Source of the DNA: Nitzschia sp. DOCU1
Taxonomy: Eukaryota > Bacillariophyta > Bacillariophyceae > Bacillariales > Bacillariaceae
Direction: 5' to 3'
Assembly (NCBI GenBank): GCA_951394045.1
Contig: OX595995.1
Coordinates: 2,227,237 to 2,291,236, forward strand
Length of the DNA stretch: 64,000 bases
Shown here: one piece after another, positions 13,964 to 24,094 of the stretch
How positions within the stretch are numbered: the first letter of the stretch is position 1
How the letters are laid out: each line of letters starts with the position of its first letter
Notes under the pieces: model-generated
Seen by the model: only the letters and a program-made list of their open reading frames with translations
Database searches by the model: none
What the model was told of the DNA's origin: nothing
Made by a program: the position numbers and the translations under genes

Positions 13964-16900
13964 TAGCGACATGGATGGAACCCGATGACCAGTTGGCCCC
14001 GTGGTCCGAAGACGAAGAAGAGAACGGATACGATGACGATGATATGGATGCGCTTGACTATGAAAATAACGAATTCATCGGCGATATACTACAGGAAGAT
14101 AAACCGGCCTCTATGACAAGGGTTTATTCTCAAAATCTGAACGGCATTAAATGGGATAAGGATGGCGGCAACTGGCCAGCGACTTGTGATGCCATATCGT
14201 CAATCCACGCAGATGTGTCATGTTTTACGGAATTAAACCAGGACGTCAACAAGTTTCATGTGCGAGAAAAGATGAAAGAAATTAATGGGCGTTTTTGTGA
14301 CCACCACAGATTTACGGCCAGCACAAGCGCTAGGGACACCAATCGAATCTACAAGCCTGGCGGTGTAGGAATGCTTGTCGTCCAGGACACAACAAGCCTG
14401 GTCAAGGCAACATCTAAGGACCGTATGGGTCGATGGGTTTCGACATGCCTTCAAGGGAGCAACGAGTCTACGGTGAATATTATTGCGGCCTATCAAGTGT
14501 GCCAGAATAACGCAACGGGCAACAACACTGCAGCCAGTCAGCAAGTGAGCCAGCTGCTAGAAGAATCCGCTAACAACAATACCCCCACGCGTATTAACCC
14601 ACGCAATGCATTTATTCGGGACCTACAGCAGTTCATCCGTCAACAGCAACAAAATGGCGACCGTATCATGCTCGTGGGCGACTTCAACGAAGAGATCGAC
14701 AGCGCCAACTCCGGAATGGCTCAAATTGCAACAGAATGTGGGCTAGTGGATTTATTTAGTGCCCGGCTGGGTACTCTCATGGTACCCCACACTCACCAAA
14801 GTGGTCGAAAGCGCATTGACTATGCGTTGATTTCTCCCGAATTAGTTCCCATGGTGCAAGCCGCTGGGTACGATCCCTTCGGATACCGAATGACGAGCGA
14901 CCATCGAGGCTTTTTCATTGATTTCGATACCAACCAGCTCTTCGGCAACAAACCATCGCCAATATCCCCCTTCTCAAAACGTGATTTTAATTCTCGAACA
15001 CCCGGAGCTGTCACTGCCTATGTTCTGGCCAAAGTTCATGAACTGCAGGCGCACAATTTTGAGGAACGATTGCAACAACTGATGGAGCTCGAGACCCCGG
15101 ACCATCGTTTGGCTGAAAGTCTCGATCGCGACATGGAACGCGCCGCTCAATACGCCGCCAAGAAAGCAAAGAAAGGATATCGCACCCCCTGGAGTCCACT
15201 TTTTGCCCAGGCGTGGGCCACAATCCGGTTTTACAAATTGCTGATCTCCAAACACCGCAATCCAATGATAAATTACGATCCCATGATTGCCACTTGGCAG
15301 CAACAGCATTCCTACCTTCCGGCTGATCTCCCAACAAACTTAGCCGTCTCTCGAGCGGGTTACCACGACGCCCTTCGTCAACTCCGCGACGCCCGTCAGC
15401 AGGCATCACGCCTTCGTGAAGAATACCTGGAAGACAAAGCACGAATGTATACCGCCCTGGAAGATCATGGCAAAGCCACGATTGTCCAACGGCTAAAACA
15501 AGCAGAAGCAATTCACCGGACCTACGTGAAACTTCAGGCTATGCGTCGCAAAGGCGGTGCATCGGGAGGAATCACAAGCCTGCGAGTCCCTCTCGACCCC
15601 ACCATGGACCCCAAACAATGCCCGGCCTCCGCGACTCACTGGCGCACAGAAAGAGCCCCCGAAGAAATTGAACGCCTCCTACTTGACCGCAACCGCAAGC
15701 ACTTTGGCCAGGCCACTGGCACTCCTTTGACCACTCCAGGTATCGCTACCCAGCTGCATTACAACGGGGATGGCCCCGCCGCCGACCTGATTTTGAACGG
15801 AGACTTTGACGGGTCAACTCTCGATGAAACTACTCAATTGTTTGTACGCCATCTTCGTAGACAGACGGCGACACTGCTACCCGCCACCATCACAACCGAG
15901 GAATTCATCGCCAAGATAAAATGCTGGCCAGAGTCGACCTCCACCTCGCCTAGCGGCATCCACTTGGGGCACTATCACGCCTTGGTTTGTCATCATGGTC
16001 TCCGTCCTGAACACCCGCAAGCCCAAGCAGTTGAATCCGGTCAAGCATTGTTGATTAAGGCCCAGGTTGCTCTCCTGCAATATGCTCTGAAATTCGGCTA
16101 CCATTACCGCCGTTGGACTGCAGTAGTTAATGTCATGTTATTAAAGGACATTGGTGACCCAAAAATTCACCGCCTACGTGTCATCCACCTCTACGAGGCG
16201 GATTATAATCTTCTCCTTGCCGTCAAATGGCGGCAATCCATGCACCATGCTGAAGATCATCACCTGCTCAACAACGGCCTCTACGGGAGCCGCGCTGGTC
16301 GGTCGGCGCACGAACCGGTTTTCCTCGAAGTTCTACAAAATGACATATACATGACCTCAATGAAATCTGGTATTAATTTTGACCTGGACGCTACCTCCTG
16401 TTACGATAGAATTTTGGCGGCAATTGCATCCATTTCAAGCCGGAGGATGGGTATGGCACAACATGTGGTGCTAGTCAATGCCAATACGCTTGAAGAAGCC
16501 AAATTCAAGTTGAAGACAAGCTTGGGTATTTCTGCCAGATGGTACCAGCATTGCGAAGCATTTCCTATCCATGGAACGGGACAGGGCTCGGGCAAATCTC
16601 CCCAGATTTGGTGTTTCATCTGCTTGGTACTTTTTGATGCTTTCGCCTCCATCACCACAGGCGCTACGTTCGTGTCCCACAACGGCCGACACCACTTGAC
16701 TATTCATATGATTGGGTTCGTGGACGACTGCACCCAACGCGTGAATGACTTTACAGCCGAAGTCCAGCCGACGGCGGAGGAATTATGTGCTCGCATGCAA
16801 CAAGATGCCAAAGTATGGAGCGATTTACTGTGGGCGTCCGGTGGTGCACTGGAATTCTCGAAATGCTCATTCCACTTGATTCAGAGCGATTGGAGAAAAG

Positions 16901-19722
16901 ATGGTACACCATTCCTAGTGGCTGGGCGCACAGCACCCCCTATTATCTTGTTCCGCGGACTCGTACCGTCTCAAGTTCTTCAGAAATCCAACTACGAATC
17001 GCACAAGACCCTGGGGTGTTATGTCAATCCAGCGAATCGAATGGGAACACAAAAACAACAGCTAAAACTGAAAAGCGACCGTGAAGCTGACATTATTTCC
17101 AGCAACATTCTCACGCCCTCCGAAGCTCGCACATACTATGTGAGCATGTACCTTCCATCCTTGACGTATCCCTTTCCGATAACCTGCCTTCGATCATCGG
17201 ATTGTGACGAAATCCAGAACAGATTCATGCAAGTCATCGTTCGGAACAGCGGCTTCAATAGCCACATGCACCTGTCCATCCGATATGGCCCACTGCACTT
17301 CGGCGGGGCAGGTTTTCGAAGGCTGTATATTGAGCAAGGCCTACTGCAAATCCTGATGGCACTAAAACATCTGCGTTCGCCAGGCGGCCAACCGGGTAAG
17401 CTCCTCCGCATAGCCCTAAGCTGGGCACAAGCGTATGTTGGCACGTCCGAATTTCTATGGGCCAATCCGTCTAAAGTCACACCACACCACCCCGCCGAAT
17501 GGATCAATGCCGTTACCGAGTTTCTACGATCAATTGATGCAAGCATTATCCTCCCCGCCGGGAGCGACATTGTCCCCCCAAGACTCCGGGAACATGATCA
17601 GTATTTAATGGAAATGGCTATAGACCAAGGCTACTCCCCCCGCACCCTTGACCGGATCAACAGCTGCCGAAGGTTCCTCCAAGTTGTGACCATCGCGGAC
17701 ATTTCCAACGCCATGGGATCTCACATCCTGCCGGGGATTGAAGACGGAACGTTAGTGGCCAACCGCCACACTCTTGCTACCGAAATGTTCAACGAAGCAC
17801 GCCCATTTTCACCAGCATGGCTCACCTGGCGTAAGTTCTTGCGCACCTTTTCGAACCCCCAAGGAAGATTACACCAGTTTCTACGTGAATGGATTGTGCC
17901 CCACGACCAATGCCGCCGGCGTCCCGACTATGTGCACGACCCTCAGACTGATACCTTGTATGTCCAGATAGACCGTGACCAATACCACCGACTGCTGCCC
18001 ACCCAACCAGGCCGCTATCAAAATCCCGATCCGACCTCACCCCCCACTAATGCTGTTGGATTCCCCTGCTACGCCCTCCCTACTGGCGTCGATCACAGAC
18101 CGTTGCTGAATTATCGCGTACCTGCCTCAGACACTATCAACATGGCAGGTACATTTGCCGAAATGACGAGAAGCCTACCCGAGTGGGAAGCACAGTTGCT
18201 GACCCATTTTGAACTGCTCTCAACCCCTGCCGAAATCATGCTTCTGCTAAACCTCGGTCCATTCAGCGTTGCGTCCGACGGATCGGTTATCGCCCTTTCG
18301 GCCACATTTGGGTATGTTTGCGCGAGTTCGGATGGTACCCGTCTATTTCGGGGTCGCGGACCGGCTCCAGGATCTCGGCCCCAATCCTTTCGGGCCAAGG
18401 GCTACGGTGCCTTGGCTCTATATCGGTTTTTCTATCGATTGTCGCAATTCACAGGTATTGCATTTATATCCGACTTCCGGCATTATATCGATAACACCAG
18501 CGTCATCAAGCGGGTGACAAAACAAACGCTATGGAAATATCACGTTCCGAACGCAACCCTTGCCCCAGACTGGGATTTAATCGATATGATTGTACAGTCG
18601 CGGCAACTGCTGCCCACGGTCGGTGTCATGACGTGGGTTAAAGGCCACCAGGATGAGTCTCGCCCTCGGGACACACTGTCTCTCTCTGCCAACATGAATT
18701 GCGAGGCAGACGATCAGGCGAGTGACTTTCAACTGACGCATGGTCAAGTAATCCCCCGCGCTCCCATGCTACCATCTACCCAGGCCCAATTCTGCATCGG
18801 CGCTGACTCCATCTCTAGCTACTACAAAACTCGGATCCGCGACGCCGCAACCATACCCAAACTTATGAGATATTATGAAAAGCTCTTCACTTGGGCCGAC
18901 GATACCCACGATCACATCGATTGGCCGACCTACAAACAAATTCTCCGAAGCCACCGCAAACAACAAACGACTCTGGTGAAACATCTCCATCTCATCGCAC
19001 CCACTGGTCACATTGCCCATCGCAACAACGCGCATTATTCTCCAGGATGCCCAAGCTGCGATTGCCCCCTGGAAACGAATGACCACATCATGCTGTGCCA
19101 GTGCGACACTCGCCGTGTCTGGCGCCAAAGCATTTCAACCTGCATTACCAACTTTACCAGGTACACATCCTCAGATCCAATCCTCAGCGATATTCTTCGA
19201 GATGGCACTCAACGCTGGCTTCAGGAATTAGGCGACATCAATCCTATGGATTACCCTGAGCCCTACCGGGAACTTATCGTCTCCCAGAACCGGATAGGAT
19301 GGTCACACCTTTTTCGCGCACGATGGAGCCTAGACTGGAGCCGTCTTCACCGGGGGTACGCAGCACGCTTGCACTTGGATCAGAAAGCCTCAGATGGATC
19401 AGCATGGGTCCGCCAGATCGGTAGCCGGTTGCTTCAAAAATGGTTTGACCTGTGGGACATTCGCAACAAAGAATGCCACGGTAAAGATGATGTTGAACAA
19501 CGCGAATCGCGACTTGTTGTCCTACGCTCCAGACTGACCGAACTCTATGAATGGCGAGATCAAACCATGCCCATGGACCGTCACATGTACTATCCAACGC
19601 TTGCCCAACATTTGGCGACTAACCCCACCCCTGATCACTTGGAAGATTGGATTGGCATCTGGACCCCGGCGATCAAGGCAAGCATGGCCCAGGCATCACG
19701 CACTGCAAACCACTTGGGATGA
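13960..19722 (+). CDS. LINE ORF2: endonuclease, reverse transcriptase, RNase H
   Basis: A continuous frame of 1920 codons. Residues about 50-320 are an endonuclease/exonuclease/phosphatase domain with SQNLNG, CFTELNQD, MLVGDFNEE (about 236) and TSDHRGFF (about 312), and its key residues are kept. Reverse transcriptase: INFDLDATSCYDRI (about 806), GTGQGSGKSP (about 872) and catalytic FVDD (about 920). RNase H: VASDGS (about 1437), YIDNTSVI (about 1508), WVKGHQDE (about 1558) and EADDQA (about 1581). The Glu expected in the second block is Lys (FRAKGYGALAL). The C-terminal zinc module is CPSCDCPLETNDHIMLCQC (about 1696). It would nick target DNA and copy the element RNA in place. Translation probably depends on reinitiation after ORF1, because ATG 13960 overlaps the ORF1 stop. 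Confidence 0.93.
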   Translation: MIATWMEPDDQLAPWSEDEEENGYDDDDMDALDYENNEFIGDILQEDKPASMTRVYSQNLNGIKWDKDGGNWPATCDAISSIHADVSCFTELNQDVNKFHVREKMKEINGRFCDHHRFTASTSARDTNRIYKPGGVGMLVVQDTTSLVKATSKDRMGRWVSTCLQGSNESTVNIIAAYQVCQNNATGNNTAASQQVSQLLEESANNNTPTRINPRNAFIRDLQQFIRQQQQNGDRIMLVGDFNEEIDSANSGMAQIATECGLVDLFSARLGTLMVPHTHQSGRKRIDYALISPELVPMVQAAGYDPFGYRMTSDHRGFFIDFDTNQLFGNKPSPISPFSKRDFNSRTPGAVTAYVLAKVHELQAHNFEERLQQLMELETPDHRLAESLDRDMERAAQYAAKKAKKGYRTPWSPLFAQAWATIRFYKLLISKHRNPMINYDPMIATWQQQHSYLPADLPTNLAVSRAGYHDALRQLRDARQQASRLREEYLEDKARMYTALEDHGKATIVQRLKQAEAIHRTYVKLQAMRRKGGASGGITSLRVPLDPTMDPKQCPASATHWRTERAPEEIERLLLDRNRKHFGQATGTPLTTPGIATQLHYNGDGPAADLILNGDFDGSTLDETTQLFVRHLRRQTATLLPATITTEEFIAKIKCWPESTSTSPSGIHLGHYHALVCHHGLRPEHPQAQAVESGQALLIKAQVALLQYALKFGYHYRRWTAVVNVMLLKDIGDPKIHRLRVIHLYEADYNLLLAVKWRQSMHHAEDHHLLNNGLYGSRAGRSAHEPVFLEVLQNDIYMTSMKSGINFDLDATSCYDRILAAIASISSRRMGMAQHVVLVNANTLEEAKFKLKTSLGISARWYQHCEAFPIHGTGQGSGKSPQIWCFICLVLFDAFASITTGATFVSHNGRHHLTIHMIGFVDDCTQRVNDFTAEVQPTAEELCARMQQDAKVWSDLLWASGGALEFSKCSFHLIQSDWRKDGTPFLVAGRTAPPIILFRGLVPSQVLQKSNYESHKTLGCYVNPANRMGTQKQQLKLKSDREADIISSNILTPSEARTYYVSMYLPSLTYPFPITCLRSSDCDEIQNRFMQVIVRNSGFNSHMHLSIRYGPLHFGGAGFRRLYIEQGLLQILMALKHLRSPGGQPGKLLRIALSWAQAYVGTSEFLWANPSKVTPHHPAEWINAVTEFLRSIDASIILPAGSDIVPPRLREHDQYLMEMAIDQGYSPRTLDRINSCRRFLQVVTIADISNAMGSHILPGIEDGTLVANRHTLATEMFNEARPFSPAWLTWRKFLRTFSNPQGRLHQFLREWIVPHDQCRRRPDYVHDPQTDTLYVQIDRDQYHRLLPTQPGRYQNPDPTSPPTNAVGFPCYALPTGVDHRPLLNYRVPASDTINMAGTFAEMTRSLPEWEAQLLTHFELLSTPAEIMLLLNLGPFSVASDGSVIALSATFGYVCASSDGTRLFRGRGPAPGSRPQSFRAKGYGALALYRFFYRLSQFTGIAFISDFRHYIDNTSVIKRVTKQTLWKYHVPNATLAPDWDLIDMIVQSRQLLPTVGVMTWVKGHQDESRPRDTLSLSANMNCEADDQASDFQLTHGQVIPRAPMLPSTQAQFCIGADSISSYYKTRIRDAATIPKLMRYYEKLFTWADDTHDHIDWPTYKQILRSHRKQQTTLVKHLHLIAPTGHIAHRNNAHYSPGCPSCDCPLETNDHIMLCQCDTRRVWRQSISTCITNFTRYTSSDPILSDILRDGTQRWLQELGDINPMDYPEPYRELIVSQNRIGWSHLFRARWSLDWSRLHRGYAARLHLDQKASDGSAWVRQIGSRLLQKWFDLWDIRNKECHGKDDVEQRESRLVVLRSRLTELYEWRDQTMPMDRHMYYPTLAQHLATNPTPDHLEDWIGIWTPAIKASMAQASRTANHLG

Positions 19723-19842
19723 ACACCTTTCCACCACCCACACGGGTATGAAGCATCCTCGCATCGCTACGGGCGGTAGGTGCTAGGGCCGGGTTGGGTA
19801 GACGATATCCTGCCGGTTAACAAATAGACTTCTAGTTTTTTT

Positions 19843-20022
19843 TTTGAGTGTCCAATCTGCATGGACTTGGGATTTAGTAACTATCCTGGACTTACTCCCT
19901 GTGGACATCAGTTTCAAGATGCATGTCTCAACGGGTGGTTGAACTCTTCCACCGTTTCCAAGAGCTGTCCTACGTGTTGTCACCCCATTCATTACAACGT
20001 TCCTTTTATGCCTCCTCCTTGA
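19843..20022 (+). pseudogene. RING-finger protein, 3' half
   Basis: This begins with the right copy of the LINE target site (19843-19862) and reads FECPICMDLGFSNYPGLTPC, GHQFQDACLNGWL, then SKSCPTCCHP, ending at TGA 20020-20022. Joined in frame to 11907-12112 it gives a complete small RING protein. The spacing fits a RING-H2 domain (CPIC, CGHxF, xxC, CPTC), but the position normally held by His in the fifth ligand is Gln (CGHQFQDAC). The domain may therefore have been weak even before it was disrupted. Confidence 0.8.
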
Positions 20023-20301
20023 ATGCTTCTTTTGATGATGATTCGTTTGAAGCTGATGTCTAAAAATTAACCATAGGTTTGTGTATTATATATCAAACAG
20101 TGCACTCATTTCATGTTTTAAAACATATTCTAGGAACCCCTTCCAATCAACTGTGGCCAGGCAGGCATTCAATTGTTCCAGTTCTACTGAATGTAGATAG
20201 TAAATCTTAACAGAGGGTTGTTTTATGATGACTTGTTTCAATGATTGCTTCAACTAACATTATTTCTGCAGCTTTAATTATAGCAAGATGGAGGAAGAAA
20301 T

Positions 20302-20457
20302 ATGTGGATCTCTGCAGTGAAGAGAAAACTTAGTCAAGCCAAAGCTAAGCCAAAAACTCGTTCAGCAAGCGCTGAAATCGAGGAAGATGAGAAACTATTG
20401 GAAGGGCTTCAAAAGTATTACAAGAGAGAGCGTGAAGAAGGAGAAGAAGGAGAGTAG
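20302..20457 (+). CDS. Small hypothetical Lys/Glu-rich ORF
   Basis: A 51-codon frame beginning MWISAVKRKLSQAKAKPKTR and ending in a Glu-rich tail (REREEGEEGE). It lies 280 bp after the RING remnant. The preceding TTTCTGCAG near 20270 and ATTATAG near 20283 look like splice acceptors, so this could be the last exon of a larger gene. No domain is recognised and there is no support beyond the open frame and its charge pattern. Confidence 0.25.
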   Translation: MWISAVKRKLSQAKAKPKTRSASAEIEEDEKLLEGLQKYYKREREEGEEGE

Positions 20458-21741
20458 AGCCGGTTCATTTGTTGTCGTGTATATTAACTTTATTAGTCTT
20501 ATTGTACATATTATCTTTGTTAGTATTGCCATCAGCATACAACTTAAGCTTTACTATAGTTATAGTCAAGAAAGATCTCCGTGTACAACTTTTTTGAAGC
20601 CACCGCTGTTGGAATCATCCGAAAGATGGTCAATGGTCCATGGTCCATGCAACAACCAGCCAGTAACACCTGTTTGCTTCTGTTTGCTTCTACCCATATA
20701 AGTGCCACAGGTGTCGATGTCCAGGTGGCCTCCACCCTTCAGACCCCCCATGTCAACATCACCAAATGGGTAAAGTTGGTTTGGTTGAATAAACAAGGAA
20801 ACTTAAGGTAGGTGCCGGTAGGTGCTCTGGGGAGGGTACCCAGATCTGCTCCTGCTAATGATCCAGGCCTATAGCCATACAAGCGATTGCAAATTTGCAA
20901 TCCCTCCTGTCCCCCAGTGGAATATACCCTGGTCTGGGAGCATGTGTTCCATTGGCAACACCTGTGTCGAATTCCGGGGCGGCTTTTTTGAATTCCTCAA
21001 AAGCCGTGAGGAACTTAAAAAGGGGTGGTTCCTCATCATACAATGGGGTACCCCTTCCATGACCATTGGGACCAGGTTCTCCTAAGCAACCACAATTGGG
21101 GCCATCAGGCAAGCTTAGCTGCTGGTGGGGGGCATGGGGCAGAGGCTCAGGCTCGTCACCCCTTTCCTGATGGTTGTGCCACCTTTCAGGACCGGGTTCT
21201 GGATAGGGACCTTGGTCAACTGGCTAACTCTCCCGCCAGTGCCTTTTTTGACCGGGACAGTGCCACATTTCCTGCCAATGGGAAACAGGTTCTCTATGGC
21301 CACCACCATGACCCTGGTCATTAGGTGACCTTGCCTGCTTATGGGGGGCGTAACTTTGTTGACTGGGGTGCAGATGCTCCTCTCTGTAAGGACTTTCATT
21401 CCACTCACCTCACCCCATTTCCTGACCAGGACTGTAGGGATGACCAGAACAGTGCCACATTTCCTGCCAATGGGGAACAGGTTCTCTATGCCCTTTGAAG
21501 AGGAAAAATCCGCATTGTCGGGGTCACCTTCAATGTCAATAATGCCAGAAATGACTTGGCACTTCCTAGGCTCAGCTGGACTTCTTCAGAGAGCTGAGAG
21601 AAGGCTTTCAGAGCTTGCTCCGGAGCATGACATTTCAAGTTTTACTGCTGCCTTTTGCGTTCGTGAAACTCAGCACTCATCTTGGCTCCATTAATTGAAC
21701 AACAAGAGGTAGACGTCCATTGTGCGTTTGTGTTCAATAAA
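20458..21741. other. Intergenic DNA with a 49-bp direct repeat
   Basis: No supported gene. A 49-bp segment with CAGTGCCACATTTCCTGCCA occurs at 21250-21298 and again at 21442-21490 with about three changes. A minus-strand open stretch (21160-20855) with PPLFKFLTAFEEFKKAAPEF reads a little like protein, but it has no recognised domain and a stop upstream. Confidence 0.4.
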
Positions 21742-22246
21742 TTGAACAAGAACAGGCAGACTTGTACTGGTTCTGAGGTGGATGTAAACCTGTTCTGGGT
21801 GCGATATATCGAACCAACAGGTGGCAGGTTTTGTTTTGTTGTTTGTGGTGAGGACTTGAGTTGTGGCCTCTATTTTGTATGGTTTTCTCCTGCTGCCACT
21901 GGTTCAGTTGTGCAGACAGCCAGCCAGTCCAGTCATCAGAATGTGTGGCTGTGGTGCGTGGGAAAACCCTGCGCATTCCGACCAGTAGAAAAGCTCGTGG
22001 GGAAGAAATTATCCCCATGTGGCTGCAGTGTGTCCAAAACTGCGCCAACTCAGACCACTGGAAAAGCTCCCAGGGAAGAAATCATAACTACATTCCCAGT
22101 GGGGACCAGTTAAAAGGCCACGACTCAAGTCCACCACCACAAACAACAAAACAAAACAAAACCTGCCTCCTGTTAGTTTGATGAATTGCACCCAGAACAG
22201 GTTTACATCCAACTCAGAACCAATACAAGTCTGCTTGGTTTTGCTC
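21742..22246. mobile_element. Fold-back element with about 130-bp inverted arms
   Basis: The left arm (21742-21870) and right arm (22114-22246) are imperfect reverse complements. Both contain GTGGATGTAAACCTGTTCTGGG-like and GGCAGGTTTTGTTTTGTTG-like blocks. The 243-bp middle holds a short direct repeat (AGAAAAGCTCGTGGGGAAGA compared with GGAAAAGCTCCCAGGGAAGA). There is no coding sequence. This is the layout of a fold-back or MITE-like non-autonomous element. The termini and a target duplication could not be fixed. Confidence 0.6.
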
Positions 22247-22490
22247 AAAGAAATTGTTTATGGCAATCATAGAAACACTGCATTGCAACAACATCCACTA
22301 AACATACCCCAGCATAGCATGCTCCACAAACAAGCTTGATAGTGGTGGGATTAACAGAATAAGGCATTCCATTGATGGGATCTCTTTGCACCCAAGGCTC
22401 CTTCCTCTCAGGATCAGAGTCAACAGGTGGGTCAAAGAGAAGGAAGGTTTTGCAGATGTTGCCAGTGGTGCTTCTTTGGTGCCAGGCCAA
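22245..22490 (-). other. Possible coding fragment
   Basis: A minus-strand open stretch of 81 codons with LLFDPPVDSDPERKEPWVQR and LVCGACYAGVCLVDVV. Its composition resembles protein (a Cys pair, balanced charges), but it has no plausible ATG and no recognised domain. It may be an exon or relic. Confidence 0.25.
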
Positions 22491-23199
22491 GAAGTTTCAG
22501 CAATAACAGAGGATTAGAGAACCAATTTTTTGGCTTGGTAGATTTTTGTGTCACTTGGGATAGGAACATCATGATCAACTTTTATGTTAAGAAAAAAGCC
22601 TGAAGAATTCTTGGCTTTCTCAAAGCAAAATGATTCAAGTTTTTTCTGTCCAGTGTGATGGATGAGCCTAACAGTTGGACTCTAGGTCTTCATTGCTATT
22701 TTCCCATAGTTTCCTCAATGGGGGAACCCTAACCCTAGAGCAGGTGCGGAAGCACAGCGCAGTCATGGATTCATTTACGATGTCCAGCGATCATTCTATA
22801 GGTACATAGAGATTTCCCTTCAAGCCAAACCAGCATGATAGAGTTTGTGGTGACAACTAAAGTTAAAGATTGTTTTTGCTTTCCTGTCAGTGAAGCAACC
22901 CTGAGCTGGCAGCAGAGGTGATGAGTCCAAGGATGGAGAAATTCTGTGGACAAGTGACATCATTTTGTGGTCTGAACAAACACTCCTATGATCATGTGGA
23001 ACCCAGCCAGTAGCTCTTCTAGATTTTTAAAGAGAAGGGAGCCTATGTGTCTAAATGGAAGAAATGGAACAAAAATGCAGATGCTTATCAACCTGTAGTA
23101 GTTAATACATAAACAAATCATATTAATAGGCATTTAAACTTTACTACTTTTGACCAAACATATTGTGGGAATGTTTTGGGAGCTATAAGAGTCTTTTTA
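22491..23199. other. Intergenic DNA with a telomere-like motif
   Basis: CCCTAACCCTA at 22727-22737 is the only notable element. The rest is AT-rich and has no supported gene. Confidence 0.4.
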
Positions 23200-23640
23200 T
23201 CAAAAATTCACATCACTGTAGAGTGAGATCCACTCTTCCTTGGTGTTGTAATCTTGGAATTTCTGCAGGTGTTCCTCTGGACTGCTGAAGAACAGATGAC
23301 AGTCACATGGGCATACTGTATAGGGTAGTGAGCGGTGTTGTGAGAACCAGAAGTCTGGAAGATGCACAGGTATCTGCATGAACTCCATGCCTTCAGCCAC
23401 TGACTGATGATGCTTGTTCTCAGAAAGCTGGAGTTTGGGTGGATGGGATATGGAGTAAGAGTCTTGAATTGCACTGTTAGGGTTAGGGTTAGTAGAATTT
23501 TGGAGATGCTGCCAAAGGCATTCCAGTTTCATCTGGACCCCGCTCCAGGGCCAATTGTGAGCCGAGGCCACACAACAATCAGCCGAAGTCTCCTGATGAC
23601 GTATTGAGTCTTGTTTCAACTGTGTGACTCCCAATTGCAC
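23200..23640 (-). CDS. Hypothetical protein with a Cys/His cluster
   Basis: A minus-strand frame of 146 codons, beginning at a non-ATG codon and ending SLYSDVNF. Near the C-terminus it has TVCPCDCHLFFSSPEEHLQK, a Cys/His cluster that could bind metal but does not fit a standard finger. The frame also runs through the telomere-like motif at 23477-23492. No family was recognised. It could be a fragment of a gene whose start lies upstream on this strand. Confidence 0.3.
   Translation of the reverse strand: MQLGVTQLKQDSIRHQETSADCCVASAHNWPWSGVQMKLECLWQHLQNSTNPNPNSAIQDSYSISHPPKLQLSENKHHQSVAEGMEFMQIPVHLPDFWFSQHRSLPYTVCPCDCHLFFSSPEEHLQKFQDYNTKEEWISLYSDVNF
23477..23492 (+). repeat. Interstitial telomere-like repeat (TTAGGG, 2.7 units)
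   Basis: TTAGGGTTAGGGTTAG. It faces away from the CCCTAACCCTA motif at 22727-22737. Confidence 0.9.
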
Positions 23641-24094
23641 CCACTGACTCGGAGTAACCTGGAATCGTTGCTAAAACGAACCAATGACTTCCACAGTGGT
23701 GGATTTTTGCCCACGCCAACAGCGAGGCTTATTTTGTGGAATTATATTTATTACAATAATCATTAATTATGGGATGAATCAAACAAGTTGAAGTAGCCCA
23801 AGAGAAATTCCCGGATTAAATTCCCAGTATCCAGTGAAACTACTTATGCTTAGCCCAATCTCATAAGCCCCTAATTGAACATATTTTGTACACACCAATC
23901 AGTCTGCCTAAAAATTAATCCGAACAATCCTTGTGGAACATAGGGTACGGTGGAAGGAAAGGTGCCTTGCAGCTGCTAGGCAGTGTGGGCACAGTGCGGC
24001 TCAAAATTCGACAGATCACTGACTCTGCCCATAATTTTCACCCAGACAGTTCCAAGGAACCCATGCACGTGGATTTGTGGACATTCTTTGCACG

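Larger units (their letters stand above)
12113..19842 (+). mobile_element. LINE (non-LTR retrotransposon), about 7.7 kb
   Basis: The element is bounded by a 20-bp target-site duplication and carries two ORFs in the order expected for a LINE with an apurinic-type endonuclease. It has a 5' leader of about 130 bp, ORF1 (with stops), ORF2 (open) and a 3' untranslated region of 120 bp. The 3' end is a T-run (19836-19845) rather than the usual A-tail. The presence of ORF1 and a leader argues against heavy 5' truncation. The domain layout (endonuclease, reverse transcriptase, RNase H, C-terminal zinc module) points to an I/Tad-like branch, but the clade cannot be fixed by eye. Confidence 0.9.

Noticed and set aside
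14233..19600. Long minus-strand frames opposite LINE ORF2
   Set aside because: They are shadows of the coding strand without domains.
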